A stretch of DNA of 64,000 nt from JANNVK01 sp031430435 (GTDB lineage Bacteria; Acidobacteriota; Blastocatellia; Pyrinomonadales; Pyrinomonadaceae), in NCBI GenBank assembly GCA_031430435.1, contig JANPBM010000066.1, forward strand, positions 62,001 through 126,000. The letters run 5' to 3'. Made by a program: the position numbers and the translations under genes. The notes beneath the pieces were generated by a model, which saw nothing but the letters and a program-made list of their open reading frames with translations, did not search any database and was not told the origin of the DNA. Below are positions 1 to 8,995 of the stretch, piece after piece; positions within the stretch are counted from its first letter, which is position 1, and the number at the start of each line of letters is the position of its first letter.

Positions 1-1153
1 TTGTGTTAAAAGGTTCACTCCCTTTGTTTCCGATAATCCGAGTTGCTCCCCAACTTCCGTCTGTAACCGTTGTCTCCGTTTTATCTGTTTTTGAAGATTC
101 ACTCGGTTTTGTCGCGGTATTGCGTTGATCGATTGAATCTACAATTTTAAATGTGTGGTTTATTTTTCCTTGCTGATAATCGGGAATATTGTCCGACAAA
201 GTTGTATTGCCGCCGGCTGTTTTTATCGAAAGTTCAAAATTATTGTTTGATACCGTAAAACTCATATCAAACTTTTCTTGCGCGTAAACATAATTGTCGT
301 TTGCCGATCCCGGAACAGGATTACTCCATTTATCCGGATTACTTCCGCCTGCGTCAATTCTTGAAAAAGCTCTGAAAGCAAAGTTCGGACGCAAGGTTAA
401 ATCTCCGATGTTTACCGATCCGTCGGCATTTGGAGAAAACTCGTTTGATTGGGCAACAAATTCTTTCTTTTGCAAATCATAAACGCCGTAACCGCCGTCT
501 TTCTTGGTAATTATATACTGATCTGCTCTGCTTGAACCGTTTACGTCAGTCGTCCACGTTGCATCGCCTTTACCGTCTTCGTCTAAATCCGTATTTGTAA
601 AAACACGATTCCAACTCATTCCAGCGTCAACTTCTCTGCCTCCGCTTGTTCCCATATAAATACTCGGACGGTCAAGCGGTCCTGTCTTCGGGTCATTCAT
701 ATCCAATAAACTTACTGTTTTATCATTTTTATCGGCGGCGGTATTAATAAAATATCTTGCGGAATCCGTTGTAACGGTCGGGGCAATAATTCCCTCACTG
801 GAAATACCTTTATCGGTCTTTGAAGGATTAGTCTCGTATTTTGAATAATATGCTCCGTTTGTTGCGGGTTTCGCAGACTGATTTTCATTATATGGTTTTG
901 TCGCGCCCGAAGCCTTAAGTTTATCGGAATTATCCAATTTTGTTTCCAGAAAAGCTCGAATCTGTTGGGCTTCGGCTTTGTCTTCACGGAGTTTTGAAAC
1001 TAAAGAAGCAACGTTTTCCGTCCCGGTTTCTTTGCTTGTATCCGGCTCTTTTTTCGGAATCGATTGATCGATAGTTTTGGGTTCGGAGTCGCTTTTACTA
1101 AGCGGAGCAACGTCAACTTTAACGTCGTAATTTGAATTATTTTCTATTTTCAT
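1..1153 (-). CDS. Unknown protein with a DxDxDG calcium-type loop, C-terminus beyond window
   Basis: An open frame runs leftward from ATG at 1151-1153 to the window edge without a stop, giving at least 384 codons; the C-terminal end is outside. The product begins MKIENNSNYDVKVDV and has no Sec signal peptide or membrane segment. Residues 1-75 are charged and low complexity. Further on is a loop of the form DLDEDGKGD, the spacing seen in calcium-binding loops of extracellular proteins, followed by a beta-rich Gly/Ser/Asn-rich region. I do not recognise the family. A structural protein or effector exported without a Sec signal is possible but is inference. Confidence 0.7.
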   Translation of the reverse strand, partial: MKIENNSNYDVKVDVAPLSKSDSEPKTIDQSIPKKEPDTSKETGTENVASLVSKLREDKAEAQQIRAFLETKLDNSDKLKASGATKPYNENQSAKPATNGAYYSKYETNPSKTDKGISSEGIIAPTVTTDSARYFINTAADKNDKTVSLLDMNDPKTGPLDRPSIYMGTSGGREVDAGMSWNRVFTNTDLDEDGKGDATWTTDVNGSSRADQYIITKKDGGYGVYDLQKKEFVAQSNEFSPNADGSVNIGDLTLRPNFAFRAFSRIDAGGSNPDKWSNPVPGSANDNYVYAQEKFDMSFTVSNNNFELSIKTAGGNTTLSDNIPDYQQGKINHTFKIVDSIDQRNTATKPSESSKTDKTETTVTDGSWGATRIIGNKGSEPFNT

Positions 1154-1344
1154 TACTAATTGCCTTTGAATAAATGTCTCAATATAAATTATCGGTGAAA
1201 AACAAAGAAAGTTTCCCGTCTTTTCAATAAATCTGCCGATTGTTTATCGTGCCGCGTAAGTCTTTCAAAATCTCGAAGGCTTCCCCGATATTCAATAATT
1301 AACGTCCGCCGGTTCGATGAGTTTCTGCTTCGTATTTCAAAATT

Positions 1345-2676
1345 TCATCTTTTTTCAACCGTCATCTTCATCCCGAATTTCGGGCGAAGCGTAATCAATG
1401 GTTGCATCGCTATTTTTTGGGTCGCCAACAATTTCAGTTTATGTTTCTTGCCCAATGTGGCGAGCAGTAAAACACCTTCCATCCACGCAAATTGTTCGCC
1501 GATGCAACGCCGAATTCCGCCGCCGAAAGGAAAATAGATAAATTTATTTGCGGCTTCTTTGACGCTTTGAGTTTCCCAACGTTCGGGTTTGAATTCGTCC
1601 GCGTCGGTCCAAAATCTTTTGTCGCGGTGCATTATATACATCGGCGTTAAAACCAGCGAGCCTTTTTCTATTTTGTAACCGTCGAGTTCGTGATTTTCGT
1701 TTGCCATTCGTCCGACTGTCCACGCCGGCGGAAATAATCGCATCGATTCGGCGAAAATTTGTTCGGTGTATTTCAGATTCGGATAATCTTCGGGCGTTGC
1801 TGTGCGATTGCCTAAAACCAAGTCGATTTCGGCGTGAAATTTTGCTTCGATGTCAGGATTTTGCGAGAGCAAATACCACGTCCAAGTCAAAGCATTGGCG
1901 GTTGTTTCGTGTCCCGCGAGAAAAATTGTCAAACATTCGTCGCGGACTTGCTTATCGGTCATTTGCGAACCGTCTTCGTCCGTTGCCGACAATAACATCG
2001 AAAGTAAATCGCCCTTATCTTCGCCGCTTTTACGTCGTTCACGGATAAAACCATAAATGATTTCGTCTAATTTTGTCCGGGCATTTTTAAGTTTGCGAGA
2101 CGACGGAAGCGGCAACATTTCGAGGTATTCGGAAAACGGCATCAACAGTAAGTCGAACATTTCGACGAGCGTTGTCATCACTTCGCCGACGTTTTCCGCG
2201 TCTTCTTCGACATTCGCGCTAAACAAAGTTTTGCCGACAATCCAAAGCGTCAAACGCATCATTTCTTTTGACACATCAATTACTTCGCCGTCTTTCATTT
2301 CGCCCGACATTTTTTCGCCGTAATCAATCATCGCTTTGGCATAAATCGCGATTCTGGCTCGATGAAACGCAGGTTGAGCAAGTCGGCGTTGACGCAGATG
2401 AAACTCTTTTTCGCTCGTCAATAATCCTTCGCCGAGTAAATTTTTTGCCCGTTGCAATGCCCGACCTTTGATAAATTTATGAGCGTTGACAACCAAAACA
2501 TCACGCGCCAAATCGGGATGATTAACCAAATATACGGGCATTTTCCCCATCCGAAAAGTCGTAACGTCGCCGAGTTTTGAAAGCATTTCCAAAAACTTGA
2601 TCGGACTTTTGCGAAACCGGCGAAAATGTCCGCCAATCCACGAAGGTTTTACTGTCGGCGCAATTTTTTCCTGCAT
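1345..2676 (-). CDS. Cytochrome P450
   Basis: Heme-thiolate monooxygenase of 443 residues, a normal length for soluble bacterial P450s. The oxygen-binding I-helix motif AGHETTA lies near residue 258, the K-helix ExxR motif is ESMR near 310, and the heme loop FGGGIRRCIG with the axial cysteine is near 390. There is no N-terminal membrane anchor, so it is probably cytosolic and needs separate ferredoxin/reductase partners, none of which are adjacent. The overall pattern (PxxFxPERW then FPFGGG) resembles the CYP102/CYP4-like bacterial group acting on fatty acids or other lipids, but the substrate cannot be read from sequence. It stands alone, divergent from lptB. Confidence 0.93.
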   Translation of the reverse strand: MQEKIAPTVKPSWIGGHFRRFRKSPIKFLEMLSKLGDVTTFRMGKMPVYLVNHPDLARDVLVVNAHKFIKGRALQRAKNLLGEGLLTSEKEFHLRQRRLAQPAFHRARIAIYAKAMIDYGEKMSGEMKDGEVIDVSKEMMRLTLWIVGKTLFSANVEEDAENVGEVMTTLVEMFDLLLMPFSEYLEMLPLPSSRKLKNARTKLDEIIYGFIRERRKSGEDKGDLLSMLLSATDEDGSQMTDKQVRDECLTIFLAGHETTANALTWTWYLLSQNPDIEAKFHAEIDLVLGNRTATPEDYPNLKYTEQIFAESMRLFPPAWTVGRMANENHELDGYKIEKGSLVLTPMYIMHRDKRFWTDADEFKPERWETQSVKEAANKFIYFPFGGGIRRCIGEQFAWMEGVLLLATLGKKHKLKLLATQKIAMQPLITLRPKFGMKMTVEKR

Positions 2677-2705
2677 AATTCGTTGATTTTACCACAAAGA
2701 GCTGT

Positions 2706-2723
2706 GATTGATTCATTGATTCA
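2706..2723. repeat. Short tandem repeat, period 8
   Basis: GATTGATTCATTGATTCA in the P450/lptB spacer repeats an eight-base unit (GATTCATT). The same unit recurs around 41970-42052. Confidence 0.6.
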
Positions 2724-2766
2724 CATATACAATTCGCTAAACCGTTTAAACACATTGCTTTTCACC

Positions 2767-2797
2767 TTTAATTCTTAATTTTTAATTTTTAATTTTC
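2767..2797. repeat. Short tandem repeat, period 7 (AATTTTT type)
   Basis: Four degenerate copies of a TTAATTT/TTTTTAA heptamer lie directly upstream of lptB. An almost identical run occurs at 30561-30585. It is one of several period-7 repeats of unrelated sequence in this window. Confidence 0.65.
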
Positions 2798-2827
2798 CAT
2801 AATTCTTGGTAACTTTAAGTCTGAGAA

Positions 2828-3550
2828 ATGAATAGTCTTTCAGCGGAACATTTACAAAAAACTTACGGTCGCCGACGAGTGGTCGATGATGTGAGTTTGT
2901 CGGTCAACGAAGGCGAAGTCGTCGGGTTGCTGGGTGCAAACGGCGCGGGCAAAACCACGACTTTTTATATGATGACAGGTTTGGAAGCGACCGAAGGCGG
3001 GAAAATTTCGCTTAACGATGCCGATGTTACAAAGTTGCCGATGTATTTGCGGGCAAGATTGGGTGTCGGATATTTGCCGCAAGAACCTTCGATTTTTCGG
3101 CGAATGTCGGCGGAACAAAACATCTTGGCGGTGCTGGAAACCTTGAAAATTTCGCGTCAAAAACGGTTTGAAAGATTAGAAGAACTGCTCGAAGAATTTC
3201 ACATTACGCACGTTCGCAAAACTCGCGGCGATTCGCTTTCGGGCGGAGAACGTCGCCGAGTGGAAATTGCCCGCTGTTTGGCGACTAATCCGCAATTTAT
3301 TTTATTGGACGAACCTTTTGCGGGAATCGATCCGATTGCGATCGACGATATTCGTGAAATTATTTTGTATTTGCGTAATCGCGGCATCGGGATTCTGATA
3401 ACCGATCACAATGTTCGTGAAACTTTGGGCGTAACGGACAGAGCTTATATTATGGCTGAAGGTAAAATTTTCAGAGCCGGAAACCCTCACGAACTTGTTG
3501 AAGATGAAGAGGTTAGGCGAATATATTTAGGCGAAAGATTCAGTCTCTAA
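2828..3550 (+). CDS. lptB: LPS export ABC transporter ATP-binding protein LptB
   Basis: 240-residue ABC ATPase expected to power extraction of lipopolysaccharide from the inner membrane with LptF/LptG and pass it to the LptC/LptA bridge. Walker A is GANGAGKT near residue 37, the signature is LSGGERRR near 138, and Walker B is FILLDEPFAGIDP followed by the H-loop TDHNVRE. The typical LptB phrases YLPQEPSIFRRM and GLEATEGG are present. It heads the conserved order lptB-rpoN-hpf, well known from Gram-negative bacteria, which supports LptB over a branched-chain amino acid ATPase. lptA and lptC are not in the window. Confidence 0.93.
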   Translation: MNSLSAEHLQKTYGRRRVVDDVSLSVNEGEVVGLLGANGAGKTTTFYMMTGLEATEGGKISLNDADVTKLPMYLRARLGVGYLPQEPSIFRRMSAEQNILAVLETLKISRQKRFERLEELLEEFHITHVRKTRGDSLSGGERRRVEIARCLATNPQFILLDEPFAGIDPIAIDDIREIILYLRNRGIGILITDHNVRETLGVTDRAYIMAEGKIFRAGNPHELVEDEEVRRIYLGERFSL

Positions 3551-3576
3551 CATTCTCGTAAATTTGTCAAATTTTT

Positions 3577-3594
3577 CCCGGCACAAATTTTGCT
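3577..3594 (+). promoter_or_regulatory. Candidate sigma-54 promoter upstream of rpoN
   Basis: CCGGCACAAATTTTGCT has the GG (3580-3581) and GC (3592-3593) doublets exactly ten bases apart, as in the consensus TGGCAC-N5-TTGC. It lies about 60 bases upstream of the rpoN start, so rpoN may be transcribed by its own product. The spacing is seen; the activity is inferred. Confidence 0.5.
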
Positions 3595-3651
3595 ATAAAA
3601 ATTTTACATCCTAAAATAACTTCGTTTATAATCTATTCGGTTGCTGAATAT

Positions 3652-5229
3652 ATGTCGCTGAAACTTCAAACATCGCTGAGTCAAAAAATGATATTGACAC
3701 CTCAACTGCGTCAACGCATTGAGATGTTGCAGATGACTTCGCTCGAACTGACCGACCTTATTCAAACCGAACTTATTTCAAATCCGATTTTAGAAGAAGT
3801 CGAATCAAATACCGAAGAACGCGAAATTTCCGACAACATTCTCGATCAAAATTCGGACGGCGCCGAATCAAATTTCGACGCTGACAACTCTTTCAATCAC
3901 AACGATTCAGACAATTCAAACAGTGATTTCTCCGATTACGAAAATTATTCAGCCGATGCTCCGAACGAGAACGGTTTCAAGGAAGAATCATTTACCGAAG
4001 CCGAAACTTTCGGCGAAGATTTTACGCCCGAAAAAGCCGATCCGTTTGAAGAAATAGATTACGGCAGAGAATTTCAAGACTATCTCGATCCGGGTTACAA
4101 AACGCAAGAGTTTGAATTCAAAGAAGATGCGCCGAGTTTTGAGATGTTTCTGAGCAAAGCCGAATCGCTTGCCGATCATCTCGAATTTCAACTTTCTTTG
4201 CAACCGATAAGCAATGAACTTGCCGAAATCGCCGATTTTATCATCGGTAATATCGATGGCGACGGTCGTTTGAAAATCTCGGTCGATGAAATTGCCGAAG
4301 TCATGAATTGTTCGCCCGAAAAGGTTGAAAAAGCTCGGCAACTCGTGTTGTCGTTTGAGCCGGTCGGGTGCGGGGCGAGAAATGTGCAAGAATGTTTGAT
4401 TGCCCAACTTGTCGCGGGCGGAAACGGCGAATCGTTGGCGGTCAAAATGATTGCGAATCATTTTACCGATTTGCAACCGCATCGTTTGCAACATTTATCG
4501 AAAGATATCGGCGTTTCGCTCGAAGATTTAAGCTCGCAACTTCAACTTATTCGCTCGCTTGAACCGTATCCGGGACGCTGTTATTCGACCGAAGACCCGA
4601 TTTATGTTGCTCCCGAAATTTATATCGAAAAAATCGACGATGATTATGTGATTTATTTTGCCGACGACGGAAGTCCGCGTCTGCGGATTTCGCAAACTTA
4701 TCAGAGTATGCTCAAGCAAGTCGAGACGAACCGCGAAACAAAAGATTTTATCAAAGATAAAGTTCGCTCGGCGGTCGATTTACTCAGAAACATCGAACAT
4801 CGGCGACAAACAATTTATCGCGTGGTCGAATGTATAATTCAGAAGCAAAGCGATTTTTTGGAAAAAGGTGTGCAGTTTATCAAACCGATGATGCTGAAAG
4901 ACGTTGCCGAAGACATCGGCATGCACCTTTCGACGATTTCCCGCGTCGTCAACCGCAAATACGCGCACACGCCGCAAGGTGTCATTGAACTTCGTAAATT
5001 TTTCAGCGAAGGAATGCTCAACGAAGACGGCGAAGAAGTTTCAACTCGGATTATCAAGTTGAAAATAAAGAAGTTAATCGAAGAAGAGGATTCACGCAAA
5101 CCGATTACCGACGACGATATGGCGAAGCTTTTAAGCAAAGAAGGCATCAAACTTTCGCGGCGAACAGTCGCCAAATATCGCGACCAAATGCAAATCGCGG
5201 GTTCGCGTGAACGTAAAACAGTCATGTAA
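3652..5229 (+). CDS. rpoN: RNA polymerase sigma-54 factor RpoN
   Basis: Sigma-54 of 525 residues, longer than the usual ~480. Region I (residues 1-50) is Gln/Leu-rich with LKLQTSLSQKMILTPQLRQR, the part that contacts activators and blocks open-complex formation. Residues 55-165 are an expanded acidic region II rich in Asp, Glu, Asn and Ser. The core-binding domain follows, then a helix-turn-helix with HLSTISRVVNRKYAHTPQG. The RpoN box near residue 505 reads SRRTVAKYRDQM against consensus ARRTVAKYRE and reads the -24 element. It is followed by hpf, as in many Proteobacteria. A -24/-12-like site lies upstream. Confidence 0.97.
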   Translation: MSLKLQTSLSQKMILTPQLRQRIEMLQMTSLELTDLIQTELISNPILEEVESNTEEREISDNILDQNSDGAESNFDADNSFNHNDSDNSNSDFSDYENYSADAPNENGFKEESFTEAETFGEDFTPEKADPFEEIDYGREFQDYLDPGYKTQEFEFKEDAPSFEMFLSKAESLADHLEFQLSLQPISNELAEIADFIIGNIDGDGRLKISVDEIAEVMNCSPEKVEKARQLVLSFEPVGCGARNVQECLIAQLVAGGNGESLAVKMIANHFTDLQPHRLQHLSKDIGVSLEDLSSQLQLIRSLEPYPGRCYSTEDPIYVAPEIYIEKIDDDYVIYFADDGSPRLRISQTYQSMLKQVETNRETKDFIKDKVRSAVDLLRNIEHRRQTIYRVVECIIQKQSDFLEKGVQFIKPMMLKDVAEDIGMHLSTISRVVNRKYAHTPQGVIELRKFFSEGMLNEDGEEVSTRIIKLKIKKLIEEEDSRKPITDDDMAKLLSKEGIKLSRRTVAKYRDQMQIAGSRERKTVM

Positions 5230-5281
5230 ATTCTTTTGGCGAATTTTCGCCGAATGCTGAATAAAAATAAGGTGGTTTTTT

Positions 5282-5812
5282 ATGAAAATTGAATATACAG
5301 GCAGACACATCGAAGTAACTCCGGCGTTAAAACTGCACGCTGAAAGTCATTTCAATCGGATTGCGCACTTATTTAACGGCGATCACACAAAGGCGCACAT
5401 CATCATCGAAGTCGGGAAAGCCGGACATCATTCGGAAGTGATTTTGAAATGGAAAGATCACGTTTTAACCGCCGAATCGGTGGTTGAAGATATGTATAAA
5501 TCGCTGACGAAAACAATCGATAAAATTGAAAAGCAAGCCTTGAAACTGCGGAAAAAAGTAATCGACAAACATCATAAAGCAGCCAAAGCAAGCACGGTAG
5601 CGGTTGATAAAGACGAGGTTTTACCCGAACCCGAATCGCCCGAAGTGATTGAAACTAAGCGCTATTCGATAAAACCTTTGACGATTGAAGAAGCTGTTTT
5701 GAACCTGAAAGCGGATGAAAATCAATTTTTAGTTTATCGTGATTCGGAAACCGAGCAAATTTCAGTAATCTATATTCGCAAGGACGGAAACTACGGGTTG
5801 ATTACGCCGTAA
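5282..5812 (+). CDS. hpf: Ribosome hibernation promoting factor, long form
   Basis: 176-residue protein of the HPF/RaiA/YfiA family. The N-terminal ~100 residues (MKIEYTGRHIEVTPALKLH) form the beta-alpha-beta-beta-beta-alpha domain that occupies the tRNA/mRNA channel of the 30S subunit. The C-terminal ~55 residues (ETKRYSIKPLTIEEAVLNL, then FLVYRDSETEQISVIYIRKD) are the dimerisation domain of long HPF, which alone can join two 70S ribosomes into 100S. An AAGGTGG Shine-Dalgarno precedes the ATG. Its place behind rpoN is the common arrangement and suggests stress or stationary-phase use. Confidence 0.95.
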   Translation: MKIEYTGRHIEVTPALKLHAESHFNRIAHLFNGDHTKAHIIIEVGKAGHHSEVILKWKDHVLTAESVVEDMYKSLTKTIDKIEKQALKLRKKVIDKHHKAAKASTVAVDKDEVLPEPESPEVIETKRYSIKPLTIEEAVLNLKADENQFLVYRDSETEQISVIYIRKDGNYGLITP

Positions 5813-5820
5813 TTCAAATA

Positions 5821-5860
5821 AAAAAGGTAAGAGTTGATAGTTCAATTCTTACCTTTTTTT
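5821..5860. terminator. Bidirectional terminator between hpf and ispH
   Basis: A 12-bp stem (5826-5837 with 5842-5853, one G-T wobble) has a four-base loop, with A-runs before and T-runs after, so it can terminate both convergent genes. Confidence 0.85.
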
Positions 5861-5885
5861 ACGATTTTTTTTTTCACTTTCCACT

Positions 5886-6725
5886 TTAATTCATCGCTTC
5901 GAGCTGATTTACAACCTTGTCAATCAACCATTTCGGCGTTGAAGCTCCTGCCGTTACGCCGACGGTTTTCACGCCTTTCAAATTATCGGGATTTATTTCA
6001 TCCGCCGTTTCAATCAGAAAACTTCGCACACATTGTTCTTCGCAAACCGCGAGCAGTTTCAAACTGTTCGACGAGTGTCGTCCGCCGATAATATAAAATG
6101 CGTCAACTTCGCCTGCTAAAGCTCGCGCGGCATCTTGGCGGTCGCGGGTCGCCGAACAAATCGTGTTGACAATTTGAACATCATCATCGGTTTTTCCCTT
6201 AATCGCTTCGGCTGTATCGAGAAAAGTTTTCAGTTTAATCGTCGTTTGCGAAACGACCAAAGGCTTGGTAAGTCTCGGTAAACCCGCAACTTCCGACTCG
6301 TCTTTAATCACAAAAGCGTGATTCGGAGCATAACCTTTGACACCGACCATTTCGGGGTGTTCGGGGCTTCCGACAATAATAACGTGGCGGTTTTCATTAG
6401 CCGCGCGTTCCGCCAACTTTTGCACTCTGGTTACAAACGGACAGGTTGCATCCACAACTTTTCCCGCTTTTGCCTTTAATTCACGCTCGATTTCCGGCGT
6501 AACGCCGTGCGCCCGAATCACCGCCGTTTCATTTCGCGTAATCTGCACAGGATCGGAAATCGTCGTCACGCCGTGTGTCCCAAGCCGCTCCATTTCTTGC
6601 GTATTATGAATGAGCGGACCAAGCGTACGAACGGTATCACCTTTTTTCAAGGCATTTTCAACCATATCGACCGCCCGCTCAACGCCGAAACAAAACCCGA
6701 ATTCGTCTGCCAATAATACTCGCAT
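5886..6725 (-). CDS. ispH: 4-hydroxy-3-methylbut-2-enyl diphosphate reductase IspH
   Basis: Last enzyme of the MEP isoprenoid pathway, a [4Fe-4S] protein that reduces HMBPP to IPP and DMAPP. At 279 residues it has the normal short bacterial length. The three cluster cysteines sit in GFCFGVERAV (residue 13), VDATCPFVT (near 95) and NTICSATRDRQ (near 190); the HMBPP-binding set is LGPLIHN, the SPEHPE motif and GGRHSSNS. The end GVTAGASTPKWLIDKV is typical. It converges on hpf across a shared terminator. It supplies precursors for the carotenoids that crtZ at 40.4 kb would modify, though the two are not linked. Confidence 0.96.
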   Translation of the reverse strand: MRVLLADEFGFCFGVERAVDMVENALKKGDTVRTLGPLIHNTQEMERLGTHGVTTISDPVQITRNETAVIRAHGVTPEIERELKAKAGKVVDATCPFVTRVQKLAERAANENRHVIIVGSPEHPEMVGVKGYAPNHAFVIKDESEVAGLPRLTKPLVVSQTTIKLKTFLDTAEAIKGKTDDDVQIVNTICSATRDRQDAARALAGEVDAFYIIGGRHSSNSLKLLAVCEEQCVRSFLIETADEINPDNLKGVKTVGVTAGASTPKWLIDKVVNQLEAMN

Positions 6726-6835
6726 TTTTTACCTTTCACCTTTTGTTTTCAATACTTCGTAAAACTGATAACATTCTAACAAATGCACAAAGGAAACTAA
6801 ACTTCTTTTTCGCAATTTCGCAGTTTATTCAAAAT

Positions 6836-8086
6836 ATGCCGATAAATTCAGCTTACGGAAAACAACATATTGCGTTCGATTTTGATGAAAATCTTTTTGA
6901 TATTTTAGGCAAAAACGATTCTGAAATTGCTTTGTCCGACGTGGAAATCGGCAAGGCGTTTGATAATCCGTTTGATTCAAAAACGCTCGAAGAAATCATA
7001 AACCCGGGCGAAACCGTGTTGATTGTTGTGCCTGACGCAACGCGTACAAGCGCGTCGGGACAAATCGTCAATTTGCTTGTCCGCCGTCTGATTGCCGGCG
7101 GTACGATGCCGTTCGATATTCGCCTGATTTTCGCCACAGGAATTCATCGTCAACCGACCGAAGCCGAAAAAAAGGAGCTTCTGACACCGTTTATCTTTCA
7201 GCGAATAAAGCATTTAGAACATAATCCGCGAGATTTGGTACAACTCGTCAAACTAGGTTTCACCAAACGAGGAACGCCGATTGAACTAAATCGAGCATTG
7301 ATTGAACACGATCACGTTATCACCGTCGGCTCAATAAATTGGCATTATTTTGCAGGTTTCGGCGGCGGCAGAAAGTTGATTTGTCCCGGACTTGCGAGTT
7401 CACGCACAATCAACGAAACACATAAATTGGCGTTCAATTTTGACACAAAAAATCGGCGTGAAGGAGTTGGAATCGGAATGTTGGAAGGAAATGCGATTCA
7501 CGAAGAATTTATCGAAATTGTCGAGAAAATAAATCCGAGTTTTTCGATAAACACAATTACAAACGACAATAACGAAGCGACAAAAATCTTTTGTGGAAAT
7601 TGGAAAACCTCGCACGAAGCGGCTTGTAAATTTTACTCGGACAATTTTTCAATCAAAGTAGAGGAGAAAAGAGAAGTTGTAATCGTAAGTTGCGGCGGAT
7701 TTCCGCACGATTTAAACATAATTCAAGCTCACAAAGCATTAGAAAATGCGTCGAATATCTGCGAAGAAAACGGCACAATTATTTGGCTCGCCGAATGTTC
7801 CGAAGGTTTAGGCAAAAGCAATTTTTTGAAATGGTTTGAACAGGAAACAAGCGAAAATCTAGCCGAAAAGTTGTCTGAAAGTTACCAAGTAAACGGGCAG
7901 ACAGCGTGGAGTTTATTGAAAAAAGCCGAACGATTTAACATAATTTTAGTTTCGGATTTACCCGAAAACGAAGTCCGTAAAATGAAGCTGAAAACCGCGA
8001 AAAATTTGGACGAAGCAATAGCCGAAGTTAAAGGGAAACGCGGTTATATTATTTCTTTCGGAGCAAAGTATTTTGTAAAAATGTGA
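6836..8086 (+). CDS. Lactate racemase family protein (LarA/DUF2088)
   Basis: About 416 residues from ATG 6836, which gives the usual LarA length; the frame is open from 6743 but the extra 31 residues do not resemble the family. Features include DDxTR-like VVPDATRTSASGQ, the GIHRQPTEAE segment with a conserved histidine, and the HYFAGFGGGRKLICPG stretch. LarA racemases use a nickel-pincer cofactor made by LarB/LarC/LarE; none of those is nearby, so another 2-hydroxyacid substrate is possible. The stop overlaps the next gene by four bases (GTGA), so the two are translationally coupled. Confidence 0.8.
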   Translation: MPINSAYGKQHIAFDFDENLFDILGKNDSEIALSDVEIGKAFDNPFDSKTLEEIINPGETVLIVVPDATRTSASGQIVNLLVRRLIAGGTMPFDIRLIFATGIHRQPTEAEKKELLTPFIFQRIKHLEHNPRDLVQLVKLGFTKRGTPIELNRALIEHDHVITVGSINWHYFAGFGGGRKLICPGLASSRTINETHKLAFNFDTKNRREGVGIGMLEGNAIHEEFIEIVEKINPSFSINTITNDNNEATKIFCGNWKTSHEAACKFYSDNFSIKVEEKREVVIVSCGGFPHDLNIIQAHKALENASNICEENGTIIWLAECSEGLGKSNFLKWFEQETSENLAEKLSESYQVNGQTAWSLLKKAERFNIILVSDLPENEVRKMKLKTAKNLDEAIAEVKGKRGYIISFGAKYFVKM

Positions 8087-8991
8087 AAATCAAAAAATCA
8101 TTGAAAAAAATTCCGCTTACCGAAATTCCGTTCAATAAAAATTGCCGACTTTTTATCAAACGCGAAGATTTGATTCACGCGGAAATTTCGGGCAATAAAT
8201 TTTGGAAACTATTTTACAATGTCAATAATTATTTGGAAAAGAAACCTGAAAAACTACAAATTATAACTTTCGGCGGTGCGTTTTCAAATCATATTTTCGC
8301 CGTTTCTGCTTTAGGCAAAGAATTAAAACTAAAGACTTTAGGTGTCATTCGAGGCGATGAAATTGAAAATATTCGGCAAGAAAATCCGACATTGAAAACC
8401 GCAAACCAAAATGGAATGAGTTTTCGGTTTGTCAGCCGAACCAATTATCGAGATAAAGAAAAACTCACCGAAACTTTGCAAAACGAATTCCCCGAAGCCT
8501 TGATAATTCCGGAAGGCGGCACAAATAAACTTGCAGTTGAAGGCGTAAAGTTTATGCTGAATGAAGAAACTAAAGACTTTGATTATCTTTGCTGTGCCGT
8601 CGGGACAGGCGGAACTTTGGCGGGAATTTCAAAATTTGCGGAAAGAAATCAAAAAATTTTAGGTTTTAAAGTTGTCAATGATGATTCGTTGGAACAGAAA
8701 ATCTTTGAATTAAGCGGACGAAATAATTTTGAATTGATTGACGCAAGCGACGGCGGTTACGGAAAAATATCGGACGAAAATGTGCAATTTATCAACAAAT
8801 TTTACAAACAATATAAAATTCCGCTTGAACCGATTTATACAGGCAAAATGTTTCGGAAGATATTTGTGTTGATTAATGAGAATTATTTTCCGGAAAATTC
8901 AAAAATTTTGGCGTTTCACACAGGCGGTTTGCAAGCCGTTGCGGGAGCGAATAGAACGCTAAAAAAACAGGGCAGAAAACTGATACAATAA
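8083..8991 (+). CDS. PLP-dependent ACC deaminase / D-cysteine desulfhydrase family enzyme
   Basis: 302 residues beginning at GTG 8083, overlapping the LarA-like gene by four bases. It is a fold-type II PLP enzyme: the Schiff-base lysine lies in ISGNKFWK near residue 41, the Asn-containing phosphate loop is TFGGAFSNHIFA, and the glycine-rich loop is AVGTGGTLAG near 168. The C-terminal TYTGKMF-like and HTGGLQA motifs match D-cysteine desulfhydrase and 1-aminocyclopropane-1-carboxylate deaminase relatives. Substrate is uncertain; D-cysteine or another small D-amino acid is likeliest. Five bases separate it from the molybdopterin enzyme downstream. Confidence 0.8.
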   Translation: MKIKKSLKKIPLTEIPFNKNCRLFIKREDLIHAEISGNKFWKLFYNVNNYLEKKPEKLQIITFGGAFSNHIFAVSALGKELKLKTLGVIRGDEIENIRQENPTLKTANQNGMSFRFVSRTNYRDKEKLTETLQNEFPEALIIPEGGTNKLAVEGVKFMLNEETKDFDYLCCAVGTGGTLAGISKFAERNQKILGFKVVNDDSLEQKIFELSGRNNFELIDASDGGYGKISDENVQFINKFYKQYKIPLEPIYTGKMFRKIFVLINENYFPENSKILAFHTGGLQAVAGANRTLKKQGRKLIQ

Positions 8992-8995
8992 ATTT

